Assembly (NCBI GenBank): GCA_035459965.1
Contig: DATHXC010000004.1
Coordinates: 310,001-374,000 of the forward strand
Length of the DNA stretch: 64,000 nucleotides
Direction of reading: 5' to 3'
Origin: DATHXC01 sp035459965
GTDB lineage: Bacteria; Pseudomonadota; Gammaproteobacteria; Burkholderiales; Methylophilaceae
This document shows, in pieces, positions 48,710 to 57,210 of the stretch (the stretch's first letter is position 1; every line of letters begins with the position of its first letter). The notes beneath the pieces are model-generated. The model saw only the letters and a list, made by a program, of their open reading frames with translations, was not told where the DNA came from and did no database searches. Made by a program: the position numbers and the translations under genes.

Positions 48710-51565
48710 ATGCTAAAAAGACCAATTATTTTCCCCAGATACTCATTTCTCATCTTTAGTTTTTTGCTGATAGTGGCTTATGTTGTCACCGGCAAACTTG
48801 GCTTGATGCTGGCATTGCCGCCGGGCTATGCCTCTGCTATTTTCCCTCCAGCCGGGATCGCAATCGCCTCTGCTTTCGTTGTCGGCAGAAGAGCGCTGCC
48901 AGCCATTTTTCTTGGCTCGCTGATTCTTAACACATGGATAGGCTACAGTGCCAACCATACGATAAACGCGTTGGGCTTGGAAGTGGCTGTGCTTATCGCA
49001 TTTGCCTCGCTTTTCCAGGCATGGCTCGGCGGCTGGTGGTTAAAGTACAGTATTGGTTATCCTACCGTCTTTGACGGTCCGCGCGATGTTGTGACTTTCT
49101 TTATATCCTCCCCCCTCATCTGCCTGGTCAGTGCAACTATTTCGGTCAGTGGCTTATTTGCATTGGGCCTGATCGACTCGCCCAGCTTCTTTAGCAGTTG
49201 GGCTTCATGGTGGATAGGCGACTTACTGGGGCTGATCGTGATGTTGCCGCTTACGCTGGTGGCTATCGGGCACCCAAGGAACATCTGGAAAAAGCGCCTC
49301 AGCACAGTGGCCTTACCCATGCTGATTGTCTTTGCCTTGCTGATTATCATATTTATCACCATAAGCCGCTGGGAGCAAAAAGATGCACTGGTTGAGTTTG
49401 ATGGGTTGTCCAATCAGGTATCCGAGCAACTGAAAGTGCGCTTTGATTCTCAGGAGTCTGTGTTAATGCAGATCAGCGGACTGTTTACTTTCCGCAACTT
49501 CGAGCACATCAGCCGCAACGATTTCCACGATTTTGTTCAGAAAACCCTCAAGGGCTTTCCTATGATCTACGCCATAGAATGGGCGCCTAAGGTCATGCAT
49601 GCGCAACGTACTGAGTTCAACAGGGAGCAGTCACGTGACTTTCCGGGCTTTGATATCAAACATCTAGACCCTGAAAAGAAACTCGTTCCAGCCTCTGTGC
49701 GTGACTACTATTATCCGGTTACCTATATCGAGCCTATGAGCGCTGACCTGCAAGAGGTTTTAGGATTTGATGTGGCTTATCTGCCTGTTCGCAAGGCTGC
49801 GCTTGTCAAGGCATTAACAGAACATGTCGCTGTGGCTACTCCGCCTATCAAGTTGGTGATCAACCAGGGCAAAGAGGCTGGGTTGCTACTGATGTACCCG
49901 GTGGATGGCAAGGCGAAAGAAGGGGTTGTGCTGACAATGCTAAAGGTGAGCGACTTTCTGGGTCAGCTGTTTACCCCCATGCAGGCATCACTCAATATCC
50001 GTCTGGTGGATGTTAAAAGCAACGAAGCCATATATGACGGGTTTGCCGACCCAAAAGCACAAGTGCTGTTTACGCGCGGTTTTGAGTTTGGTACCAGACA
50101 TTATCGCCTGGAAACTTCGCCCACAGCCCTCTACTACCAGCGTCATCGTGGCTGGGAGAGCTGGGGCTTGCTGGCAGTAGGTATGTTTGGTACCGGTTTA
50201 ATGGGCGCCTTGTTATTGCTGGGTACAGGGTATACCGCTCGTGTTGAGGCTTTAGTTGATGAAAAGGCGATTGCCCTTAAAGAGAGTTTTTCCCGCTTTC
50301 AGGAAATCACTTCAACACTTGGTGAAGGGGTGTATGTCATGGATATAAACGGGCTCATTACTTTTACTAACCCTTTTGCCCAGCAATTGCTGGGGTGGAC
50401 AGAGCAAGAGATGCATGGTCAAAATGCCCATCGGCTTTTTCACTATAAAAGAGCTGATCAGTCTTTCTATGCTGAAGATGACTGTGTCATGCGCAATGTC
50501 ATGAAATCTGGCCAGCCGTTTAAATCTACCGAGGAAGTATTCTGGAGAAAAGATGGCACTGCCATCAATATCAAAGTGACCTCTGTGCCGATGTTTAGAG
50601 ATGAGAAAATTGTCGGCGCAGTGGTGGTTTTTGACGACATTACTGAGCGTAAAAAGATTGAAAATGCGTTGCGGGCAAGTGAGAAAAGCTTCAAGGAAAT
50701 TATTGAATACGCCCCGATTGGTATGACGATAGTGTCGTTAGATGGTAAGTTTATTAAGGTTAACCAAGGCTTGTGCAATATTGTTGGGTATGACAACGAT
50801 GAACTGCTGCAGCTGACCTTCCAGGAAATTACCCATCCGGATGACTTATCTGCTGACCTTGAGCATGTACGTCAATTGCTGAATGATGAGATTAAATCCT
50901 TTCGGATGGAAAAACGATACATCCGTAAAGATAAACAGATCGTTTGGGTTCAGCTTTCAGTCAGTATTTTTAGGGATGAAGACAACTTCCCACATTATTT
51001 TATTTCCCAGATTGAAGATATCACTGAACGCAAGCAACGGCATGAAGAGGTAGAGCAATATGCTTACTATGACACTCTTACCAACCTGCCAAATCGCCGA
51101 ATGTTGCTCAACAGGTTGCAACAATCACTCGCCCAGGCAGAACGCTATAAGCGCTCAATGGCACTGCTATTTCTAGATCTGGATCATTTCAAGAGCATCA
51201 ATGACACAATGGGTCATGAAGCTGGAGATGCTATTCTCAAAGAGGTAGCGCTACGTCTCTCGTCGTGTGTACGTATCGACGATACTGTATCAAGGCAAGG
51301 CGGCGATGAGTTTGTTATTATTTTGAATGAGATTGCACATGTGCCAGCCGCAGAATTTGTTGCTGAAAAAGTCCTTAATAGCTTAAGGGTGCCTATCACA
51401 GTGGATGGGCAGGATATTCTGATGGGCACAAGTATTGGTATTGCAGTACGCAGTAATGATATGAAGATCAGCGTGGACGAGTTGATAAAACAGGCGGATA
51501 TGGCGATGTATGAGGCCAAGGGCGCTGGCCGCAATTGCTATCATGTTTACAATCAGGCTTCCTAG
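48710..51565 (+). CDS. Membrane diguanylate cyclase: MASE1-CHASE-PAS-PAS-GGDEF
   Basis: 951 residues from ATG 48710 (a GTG directly before is also possible). Order: MASE1 membrane domain with about eight helices (about 10-215; GKLGLMLALPPGYASAIFPP, GLMLPLTLV-like end), a periplasmic CHASE sensor (about 255-445), one further helix (about 485-505), PAS (about 530-650), PAS with PAC (about 660-785), and GGDEF (about 790-950). The active site GGDEF is intact and RIDD five residues before it matches the RxxD inhibitory site. No EAL domain, so it should make c-di-GMP. The last four bases overlap the convergent MetX-like gene. Confidence 0.93.
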   Translation: MLKRPIIFPRYSFLIFSFLLIVAYVVTGKLGLMLALPPGYASAIFPPAGIAIASAFVVGRRALPAIFLGSLILNTWIGYSANHTINALGLEVAVLIAFASLFQAWLGGWWLKYSIGYPTVFDGPRDVVTFFISSPLICLVSATISVSGLFALGLIDSPSFFSSWASWWIGDLLGLIVMLPLTLVAIGHPRNIWKKRLSTVALPMLIVFALLIIIFITISRWEQKDALVEFDGLSNQVSEQLKVRFDSQESVLMQISGLFTFRNFEHISRNDFHDFVQKTLKGFPMIYAIEWAPKVMHAQRTEFNREQSRDFPGFDIKHLDPEKKLVPASVRDYYYPVTYIEPMSADLQEVLGFDVAYLPVRKAALVKALTEHVAVATPPIKLVINQGKEAGLLLMYPVDGKAKEGVVLTMLKVSDFLGQLFTPMQASLNIRLVDVKSNEAIYDGFADPKAQVLFTRGFEFGTRHYRLETSPTALYYQRHRGWESWGLLAVGMFGTGLMGALLLLGTGYTARVEALVDEKAIALKESFSRFQEITSTLGEGVYVMDINGLITFTNPFAQQLLGWTEQEMHGQNAHRLFHYKRADQSFYAEDDCVMRNVMKSGQPFKSTEEVFWRKDGTAINIKVTSVPMFRDEKIVGAVVVFDDITERKKIENALRASEKSFKEIIEYAPIGMTIVSLDGKFIKVNQGLCNIVGYDNDELLQLTFQEITHPDDLSADLEHVRQLLNDEIKSFRMEKRYIRKDKQIVWVQLSVSIFRDEDNFPHYFISQIEDITERKQRHEEVEQYAYYDTLTNLPNRRMLLNRLQQSLAQAERYKRSMALLFLDLDHFKSINDTMGHEAGDAILKEVALRLSSCVRIDDTVSRQGGDEFVIILNEIAHVPAAEFVAEKVLNSLRVPITVDGQDILMGTSIGIAVRSNDMKISVDELIKQADMAMYEAKGAGRNCYHVYNQAS

Positions 51566-52575
51566 CTGGTCAGCAACTCTTTTATTGCAATGTTGATGTA
51601 GGCACTTTCTTTTGCGAACCTGCCGGGGGCGCCAGCACAATGGCCTGCGGATGAATGGATCGGCCTTAATTCAGCGCTGGCTGCCAGCGCTGCTTCAATC
51701 TGGTTTTCCGCGAGTGTGAAGTATTGATCCTGATCACAGGGCATGACGATAGTCCGCGCTGTGACTTGTGATAAGGCCAGCTCCAGATTGCCACCAAATC
51801 TTTCATGCGTACTCACATCGGCATGTTGCCAGGTCCAGAGTTTAGCCAGCAGGTTATTGGCATCCCAGCTTAAGTGGTCTTCTTCCCAGTCGTTCAGCAA
51901 TGCGTCTTGTGTGGGAAAACCGATTTCCTTGTAGCGCTCTTCACGAAAGAACTCTGCTGAATACGCCCATGGCGCATAAGCGCGTCCGAAGGCTCTGAGG
52001 CCAGCAGTGGGTGGCGTAGTGTAGTAGCCGTCGGCATAGCTGGCATCGGCTTCCAGAGCCGATCGCACGCCTTTGAGAAACATCTGGTTGTATGGCCAGC
52101 ATCTGCTTGCGCCACAAATGGGCAGCAGGTTTTTCACCATATCCGGGTAAAGCACTGCCCAATGCCACGCTTGTAATGCCCCCATAGACCAGCCCAGCGC
52201 CAGCTTGATGCTGGAGACGCCAAGGCTATCCAGCAGCTTCTTCTGGCAGGCCACATTGTCATATACCGTCACATTGGGAAAGCCACCACCTTGGTAACGA
52301 TCTAGCGTATTGCTGGGTGAGATGGAGAGCCCATTGCCTATCAGGTTAGGCACAACGATAAACCACTTGTTGGGGTTCAACGCATGCTCTTCTCCGATGA
52401 TGCGCGCATTGGATAAATGCGTACCCGTGTAATAGGTGGGGAAGATGATGCAATTGTCACCCGCTGCATTCAGCTTGCCCCAGGTGGCGTAACCCAGCCA
52501 TGCATCATGCAGCGTTTGCCCGCTTTGCAGGCTGATGTCACCCAGGTCAAAGCGCTGGTAGTTGATCGCAGTCAT
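51562..52575 (-). CDS. Alpha/beta hydrolase related to homoserine O-acetyltransferase (MetX-like)
   Basis: 337 residues. The nucleophile elbow LGWSMGALQAWHWAVLYPD matches the MetX/HTA branch (GGSMGG in true MetX), with Asp in PCDQDQYF and His in SSAGHCAGAPG completing the triad. It is 40-50 residues shorter than usual MetX and lacks a MetW partner, so it may be a hydrolase or an acyltransferase of different substrate rather than the methionine enzyme. It begins six bases after the ArgA fusion gene, so the two are almost certainly one transcript; acetyl-CoA-related chemistry is a possible link but unproven. Confidence 0.8.
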   Translation of the reverse strand: MTAINYQRFDLGDISLQSGQTLHDAWLGYATWGKLNAAGDNCIIFPTYYTGTHLSNARIIGEEHALNPNKWFIVVPNLIGNGLSISPSNTLDRYQGGGFPNVTVYDNVACQKKLLDSLGVSSIKLALGWSMGALQAWHWAVLYPDMVKNLLPICGASRCWPYNQMFLKGVRSALEADASYADGYYTTPPTAGLRAFGRAYAPWAYSAEFFREERYKEIGFPTQDALLNDWEEDHLSWDANNLLAKLWTWQHADVSTHERFGGNLELALSQVTARTIVMPCDQDQYFTLAENQIEAALAASAELRPIHSSAGHCAGAPGRFAKESAYINIAIKELLTS

Positions 52576-52581
52576 TACGTG

Positions 52582-54147
52582 TTATATCTTTTTCACAAAC
52601 ACTTTGGAGCGTCTTTGCAGGTTATACAGCTCGCGTTTTCCTGTCGGCAACTTGCTTGCATCGGTCTCTACAAAGCCGCGCTCAAGAAACCAGTGTTCAG
52701 TGCGCGTCGTCAGCACAAACAGTGATTTTAGACCGAGCTCGCGTGCCTGTTCCTCGCAGAATGTTAACAGCCGGTCGCCGCGCCCACCACGCCGATAGGA
52801 CTGATGTATGGCCATGCAAGCCAGTTCAGCAGTCTTGTCCCCGGTAAATGGGTATAGCGCTGCGCAGCCGATGACTCTGCCATCATGCTCCATCAGGTAA
52901 AAGTGATCGATCTCCATCTCCAGCCGTTCGCGACCGCGACGTACCAGTACCCCTTCAGCCTCCAGTGGCTCTATCAACTGCAGCAGGGCGCCGACATCGT
53001 CAATATTGGCCTGGCGCAGCGTTTCCAGCGGCTCTTCCGTCACCATGGTGCCTATGCCGTCGTGCGTGAATAGCTCCTGCAGGATCGCCCCATCGGTATG
53101 GCGACATATCAGGTGGGTTCGCGTTACCCCATGGTTACAGGCTCTGATCGCGGCAGGCAGGTAATAGCCCTCGTCCTCGCTGATGCCTTTTGCACCTTCG
53201 ATCTGGGCATGATTAAGCAGGTTCTGCGCCTTGAGCGCGGTCATTTCACGTAACAGTTCACCGCGTACATTATTGACGCCTGAAGAGTCCATGAGGAAGA
53301 TTAGCTTGTCTGCATCCAGCGCAATGGCGGCGCTTACGGCAACGTCTTCCAGCGTCAGGTTGAATGCCTCGCCTGTCGGGGAATAGCCAAGTGGTGATAG
53401 CAGGACTAGTTCGCCATCATCCAGTCGTTTTTGTATACCGATGGCATCTACTTTGCGCACCTCACCAGTGTGCTGCAAGTCCACACCTTCCAACACGCCA
53501 AGCGGCTTGGCGGTTACAAAGTTTCCGCTCGCTACGCGGATGTCCGAGCCAGCCATCGGCGAGTTCACCAGCCCCATCGATAGCAAGGCTTCAATCTCCA
53601 CGCGTATTGCACCATTGGCTTCTTTTACGGCTTCCATGGCTTCGTCATCGGTCACGCGCAGACCACCCACATAGCGGGGTTCTATCTTGCCGCGTTTCAG
53701 ACGTGACTCAATCTGTGGTCTGGAGCCGTGGACCAGTACGAGGCGCACTTCCAGGCTTGCCAGCAGGTTGAGGTCGTGCGAAAGTGCAACAAACTGGCCG
53801 TCATCGACCACTTCACCACCAAAAGCGATGACGAAAGTGCGTCCGCCAAAAGCATGGATATAAGGCGCGACCGAGCGAAACCAGCTGACAAACTCTTGCG
53901 GCCTTTGCAGGCTGAAGCGTGAGCTGGCTTGCACATGGGGTGCCGCAGATTCGGTCTGCGCGTAGAGAAAAGCAGGTGAGCAATCCAGTGCTGCACAAAG
54001 CTTGCGCAACATGACCTCAGAGACCCCCTGGCTACCGCGCTCTATGCGTGACAAATTGCCGCTATCAGCATCGACGCGTTTGGCAAGTTCCTGCAAAGTG
54101 AGGTTGAGAGATTTGCGCCGTTTGCGCAAGGCGAGGCCAAGAGACAT
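52582..54147 (-). CDS. argA: N-acetylglutamate synthase ArgA with an N-terminal XRE DNA-binding domain
   Basis: 521 residues, about 75 longer than normal ArgA. Residues 1-62 are a complete XRE/Cro-type HTH: LTLQELAKRVDADSGNLSRI then ERGSQGVSEVMLRKLCAALD. A linker (63-82, AQTESAAPHVQASSRFSL) leads into the amino-acid kinase-like domain (83 to about 370; AFGGEVVDDG, VRLVLVHGSRPQIE, VASGNFVTAKPLG) and the GNAT domain (about 380-521; ACMAIHQSYRRGGRGDRLL, LTTRTEHWFLERGF). There is no Met between residue 46 and the enzyme part, so the HTH must be translated with it unless a GTG at codon 72 is used. It makes N-acetylglutamate for ArgB. The 64-base region upstream has two palindromes. Confidence 0.9.
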   Translation of the reverse strand: MSLGLALRKRRKSLNLTLQELAKRVDADSGNLSRIERGSQGVSEVMLRKLCAALDCSPAFLYAQTESAAPHVQASSRFSLQRPQEFVSWFRSVAPYIHAFGGRTFVIAFGGEVVDDGQFVALSHDLNLLASLEVRLVLVHGSRPQIESRLKRGKIEPRYVGGLRVTDDEAMEAVKEANGAIRVEIEALLSMGLVNSPMAGSDIRVASGNFVTAKPLGVLEGVDLQHTGEVRKVDAIGIQKRLDDGELVLLSPLGYSPTGEAFNLTLEDVAVSAAIALDADKLIFLMDSSGVNNVRGELLREMTALKAQNLLNHAQIEGAKGISEDEGYYLPAAIRACNHGVTRTHLICRHTDGAILQELFTHDGIGTMVTEEPLETLRQANIDDVGALLQLIEPLEAEGVLVRRGRERLEMEIDHFYLMEHDGRVIGCAALYPFTGDKTAELACMAIHQSYRRGGRGDRLLTFCEEQARELGLKSLFVLTTRTEHWFLERGFVETDASKLPTGKRELYNLQRRSKVFVKKI

Positions 54148-54166
54148 TCGTTACCCTTATAAAAAT

Positions 54167-54200
54167 TGCTTTAAAAGCATATTTTTATATAAATTTATAT
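54167..54200. promoter_or_regulatory. Two palindromes upstream of the XRE-ArgA gene, candidate operator
   Basis: TGCTTT-A-AAAGCA at 54167-54179 and ATATAAATTTATAT at 54187-54200, both perfect, in the 64 A/T-rich bases between rsmE and the XRE-ArgA start. On the minus strand a TTGCAT hexamer (54203-54208) precedes A/T-rich sequence that could contain the -10 box, so the second palindrome would overlie the promoter. XRE proteins often bind such short palindromes next to their own gene. Confidence 0.45.
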
Positions 54201-54211
54201 TTAATGCAAAT

Positions 54212-54961
54212 TTAACTGCAAAAATCACCCCAGATGCTTTGCATTGCAGCAATGGCAGCCAGTGCCGCTGTTTCTGTACGTAAAACACGATTACCCAGTC
54301 TCACTGGCGTGAAACCCTGCAATGCCGCAAGGCTGATTTCATCTTCGGTTAAGCCGCCTTCTGCGCCGATAAGCAGGCAAATGTCGCCTGACGGTTTGGC
54401 TAGAGTTTTCAGTGTCTCACTTGCATTAGGGGCCAGTGTAATTCTTGTCGAAAATACAGGGGCACCAGCCAGCCAGTTGGCGAGCGACAAGGGTGCTGCA
54501 ACTTGCGGCATCACTGCACGGCCCGACTGTTCGCAAGCTGAGATCACTACATTCTGCCAATGCTCACGGCGTTTTTCTGCGCGCTCACCACTTAACTTGA
54601 CTACGCTGCGCTGACTGGCAATAGGCTGGATCGCGGTGACGCCCATTTCTACAGCTTTCTGGATGGTGAAATCCATGCGGTCGCCGCTGGATATGGCTTG
54701 TACCAGCGTGATGCGCAAAGGCGATTCATTGATAACGGGCTTGATCGATTTGATTTTTGCAGTCACTTCGTTCTTTTTAACGAAAGTCAGTTCGGCGAGG
54801 TAATCCTGTCCATCGCCATTAAAGAGGATGGCGTCGTCGCCCAAAGACAGGCGTAAGGCGCGTGTTGCATGGTTGGCAGCATTGTCCGGGAGTTTGATGC
54901 TGGCATCCAGTGCCAGTTTGTCAGAGATATCGGGCGCGCAGTAAAAACGTGGTGTGGACAT
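54212..54961 (-). CDS. rsmE: 16S rRNA (uracil(1498)-N3)-methyltransferase RsmE
   Basis: 249 residues. An N-terminal PUA-like domain (HATRALRLSLGDDAILFNGDG, in part) is followed by the SPOUT methyltransferase with AISSGDRMDFTIQKAVEMGV and the knot motif LLIGAEGGLTEDE; the C-terminus has RLGNRVLRTETAALAAIA, which binds SAM. It modifies U1498 of 16S rRNA. It lies upstream of the XRE-ArgA gene in the same direction, 64 bases apart. Confidence 0.96.
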   Translation of the reverse strand: MSTPRFYCAPDISDKLALDASIKLPDNAANHATRALRLSLGDDAILFNGDGQDYLAELTFVKKNEVTAKIKSIKPVINESPLRITLVQAISSGDRMDFTIQKAVEMGVTAIQPIASQRSVVKLSGERAEKRREHWQNVVISACEQSGRAVMPQVAAPLSLANWLAGAPVFSTRITLAPNASETLKTLAKPSGDICLLIGAEGGLTEDEISLAALQGFTPVRLGNRVLRTETAALAAIAAMQSIWGDFCS

Positions 54962-55045
54962 GTTGTTTGGGCCGCAGTGATAGAATCTTGATGGTATGTT
55001 AAAAGTTAATTTCTTGATGTCATTTTAATGTAAGGAGTGCTCAAA

Positions 55046-55597
55046 GTGGTCAGTTTAAACCCACCAGTCTGCGATTTTGGATGGCAGGCACTGGATTTCA
55101 ATTTGCTTGGTGTTGATGGCAAGTATTGGACCTTGGCTGAGAGCAAAGGCCCGAACGGGCTGCTAATCATGTTCATCTGCAATCATTGCCCCTACGTGAA
55201 GGCCATTCTCGACAGGCTCGTTAATGATGTGTTGGAACTGAAGGCGCTTGGCGTTAATACGATTGCTATCTCGTCCAATGATGTCGTCAACTACCCTGAT
55301 GATTCCTATGAAAATATGCAGACCATCGCACGTGAATTCAACTTCTCGTTTCCTTATGTATTCGACGAGACTCAGCAAGTTGCCAAAGCCTACGATGCTA
55401 TATGTACGCCGGACTTTTTTGGATTCAATAGCCAACTAGAACTGCAATATCGCGGCCGCTTTGATGCAGCAGGGCGAGGTGAACCGCCTGCGAATAACCC
55501 ACGGGATTTGTTCAATGCCATGAAACTGGTTGCTGAAACTGGCAAGGGGCCCGCAGAGCAGGCTGCAAGTATTGGCTGTTCTATTAAATGGAGGTAG
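55046..55597 (+). CDS. Thioredoxin-like (AhpC/TSA-type redoxin) protein
   Basis: 183 residues from GTG 55046, chosen because AAGGAG lies eight bases upstream; a GTG at 55037 overlaps that ribosome site. The redoxin fold has the active-site segment MFICNHCPYVKAI, giving CNHC in place of CGPC, and DFFGFNSQLELQYRGRFD with a conserved Asp and Phe. There is no signal peptide, so it is cytoplasmic. Proteins with CNHCPYV form a widespread but little-studied subgroup; peroxidase or disulfide reductase activity is possible. It is divergent from rsmE and stands alone. Confidence 0.85.
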   Translation: MVSLNPPVCDFGWQALDFNLLGVDGKYWTLAESKGPNGLLIMFICNHCPYVKAILDRLVNDVLELKALGVNTIAISSNDVVNYPDDSYENMQTIAREFNFSFPYVFDETQQVAKAYDAICTPDFFGFNSQLELQYRGRFDAAGRGEPPANNPRDLFNAMKLVAETGKGPAEQAASIGCSIKWR

Positions 55598-55817
55598 TAA
55601 ATGGGCCTGGCAAATTGAAGTAATTTGAGCCTGGCTATTCAATAATTATTCTTAAGGGAAGGGTTAATCAGGGCATTATTGTTCTAAAAGTCTAAATTGA
55701 ACGATTTTTAAACGCTTCGTCAATCGATTGCGGCATGGTAATTGCGTATAGGATTGTAGTGATATGTGGATAAAGCGTTTAATAATTGGAAATTTTGATT
55801 AACTTGAAGAATAGTGA
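55598..55817. other. A/T-rich intergenic region before the second GGDEF gene
   Basis: 220 bases. Apart from a repeated GCCTGGC / GAGCCTGGC just after the redoxin stop, no gene, RNA fold or c-di-GMP riboswitch pattern was recognised. Confidence 0.4.
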
Positions 55818-56861
55818 GTGACCCAGACATTGCAACCCCCCAGCATACATTCTGTATTAAGCAAACTGATTGCCCTCACTAACGAGCGCGATGTCGCAGC
55901 ATTGGAAGTGTCGTTGGCTCAGGCATTGTTTGATTTGATTGTGCATCCTGATGCTGCATCTTCCACAAATCATGATAACGCTAAATCTGTAGTAATTTAT
56001 CGTGTTATTGATCTCACTAAACAACTCTTTTCATCTGTGGTGATCGGTAACAAGTCAAAAGAGCATGAGCTTCCCCTGTCTTTAAAGCAGGCGCTAGCAA
56101 ACTGCTTTTACACTGGCGAGTACGCTGCTTATGTAGAAGATGACGAGCCATATGCAACGCTTTATCCGTTAAAAAATTCAACTGGTCATACCATGGCGAT
56201 TATCGCTATCGAAGCGCCGACATGTGATGTGCATTTGCATGAAACCATCACTATGCTCTTGCAGATATATCAGAACTTTACTGGCTTGATTAACGATAAC
56301 GAGCACGATACGCTGACAGGCCTGCTTAATCGCAAGACCTTTGAACTCAAGATCAACAAGGTGCTGGCGCAGATGCAAAGCGCCACCAAACGCCAGGATG
56401 ACAAAGTCGATCGGGCGTATTACCTGGCGATTTTTGATATTGACCACTTCAAGAATGTGAACGATGAGTTCGGCCATTTGATAGGTGATGAAGTGCTATT
56501 ACTGTTCTCACAAATGATGACCCAGTGTTTTCGCGATAAGGATCTGTTATTCCGCTTTGGCGGTGAAGAATTTGTGGGCGTGTTTGAATGTGCCAGTACG
56601 GCAGACATCGAGAGCGTGCTTAACCGCTTCCGGGAAATGGTCGGCAACTTTGCGTTCCCACAGGTGGGCAAAGTGACGGTCAGCTCTGGCTACACCGAGG
56701 TGACGGCATTTGATGCATCCAGCCAGCTGATAGACCGGGCAGACCTAGCGCTTTACTTTGCGAAAAATAATGGCCGTAATCGTATCTGTCATTATGAGCA
56801 ACTGATTGCCTCAGGCGCGATGGAGGAAAGCAAAAAAGAAGGTGATATCGAGCTGTTCTAA
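55818..56861 (+). CDS. Cytoplasmic diguanylate cyclase with an unassigned N-terminal sensor domain
   Basis: 347 residues from a GTG at 55818; the ribosome site is weak. Residues 1-155 are a soluble domain with a GAF-like feel (YPLKNSTGHTMAIIAIEAP) that I cannot assign firmly. The GGDEF domain runs from DTLTGLLNRKTFE (about 163) to the end, with FGGEEFVG as active site and RDKD five residues before it, the RxxD inhibitory site. No membrane helices. It should make c-di-GMP in response to a cytoplasmic signal. Possible receiver in this window: the PilZ-like protein at 11409. Confidence 0.9.
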   Translation: MTQTLQPPSIHSVLSKLIALTNERDVAALEVSLAQALFDLIVHPDAASSTNHDNAKSVVIYRVIDLTKQLFSSVVIGNKSKEHELPLSLKQALANCFYTGEYAAYVEDDEPYATLYPLKNSTGHTMAIIAIEAPTCDVHLHETITMLLQIYQNFTGLINDNEHDTLTGLLNRKTFELKINKVLAQMQSATKRQDDKVDRAYYLAIFDIDHFKNVNDEFGHLIGDEVLLLFSQMMTQCFRDKDLLFRFGGEEFVGVFECASTADIESVLNRFREMVGNFAFPQVGKVTVSSGYTEVTAFDASSQLIDRADLALYFAKNNGRNRICHYEQLIASGAMEESKKEGDIELF

Positions 56862-57115
56862 ATTGGTTTGAAGTCTTTTTGCAAAAGCCCGGACCTTTGC
56901 CTGATTAAGTTCTAATGAATCACAATGTTAATATTTCTTTAAATTTGTCAAAATACCGACATTTCAAGTGTCATCGGTCTTGCTCAAAATCTCCAACTAA
57001 GCAATAATTCTGCTCTTAACCCCGCATGAAACTAAGAAGTAAATGCCATGGATGCGATTTGATGTTCATCTATGTCATTCCTGTATTTTAGGGGATTCCA
57101 GAACTGAATTTAGTG
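56862..57115. other. Intergenic region upstream of tkt
   Basis: With the hairpin that follows, this makes a 349-base gap. A 30-codon frame at 56915-57007 lacks a ribosome site and was not accepted. A weak hairpin GACA/TGTC occurs near 56973. The tkt promoter must lie here, but no pair of hexamers stood out. Confidence 0.4.
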
Positions 57116-57166
57116 CCCAGCTTGTATGCACATGGTTTCTCACTATGCCATGTACGACAAGCTAGG
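57116..57166 (+). promoter_or_regulatory. Long hairpin in the transketolase leader
   Basis: AGCTTGT (57119-57125) pairs with ACAAGCT (57157-57163) and, inside it, ACATGG (57130-57135) pairs with CCATGT (57148-57153), with a 4/3-base internal loop and a 12-base end loop; CC/GG outside can extend the stem past one mismatch. It ends 44 bases before the tkt ATG and is followed by TGCCTTTTACGCTTT. Could be an attenuator, a stabilising leader element or an upstream terminator. Confidence 0.5.
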
Positions 57167-57210
57167 TGCCTTTTACGCTTTACTAAAGATTTAATGATAG
57201 GGAGATTGAA

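Noticed and set aside
53880..53945. Independent start for ArgA without the HTH (GTG at codon 72)
   Set aside because: No ribosome site precedes it and the HTH frame is complete with its own ATG, so the fused product is favoured, though not proven.
56915..57007. 30-codon frame upstream of tkt as a possible leader peptide
   Set aside because: No ribosome site, no run of regulatory codons, and it ends about 110 bases before the hairpin, so coupling to attenuation is not evident.
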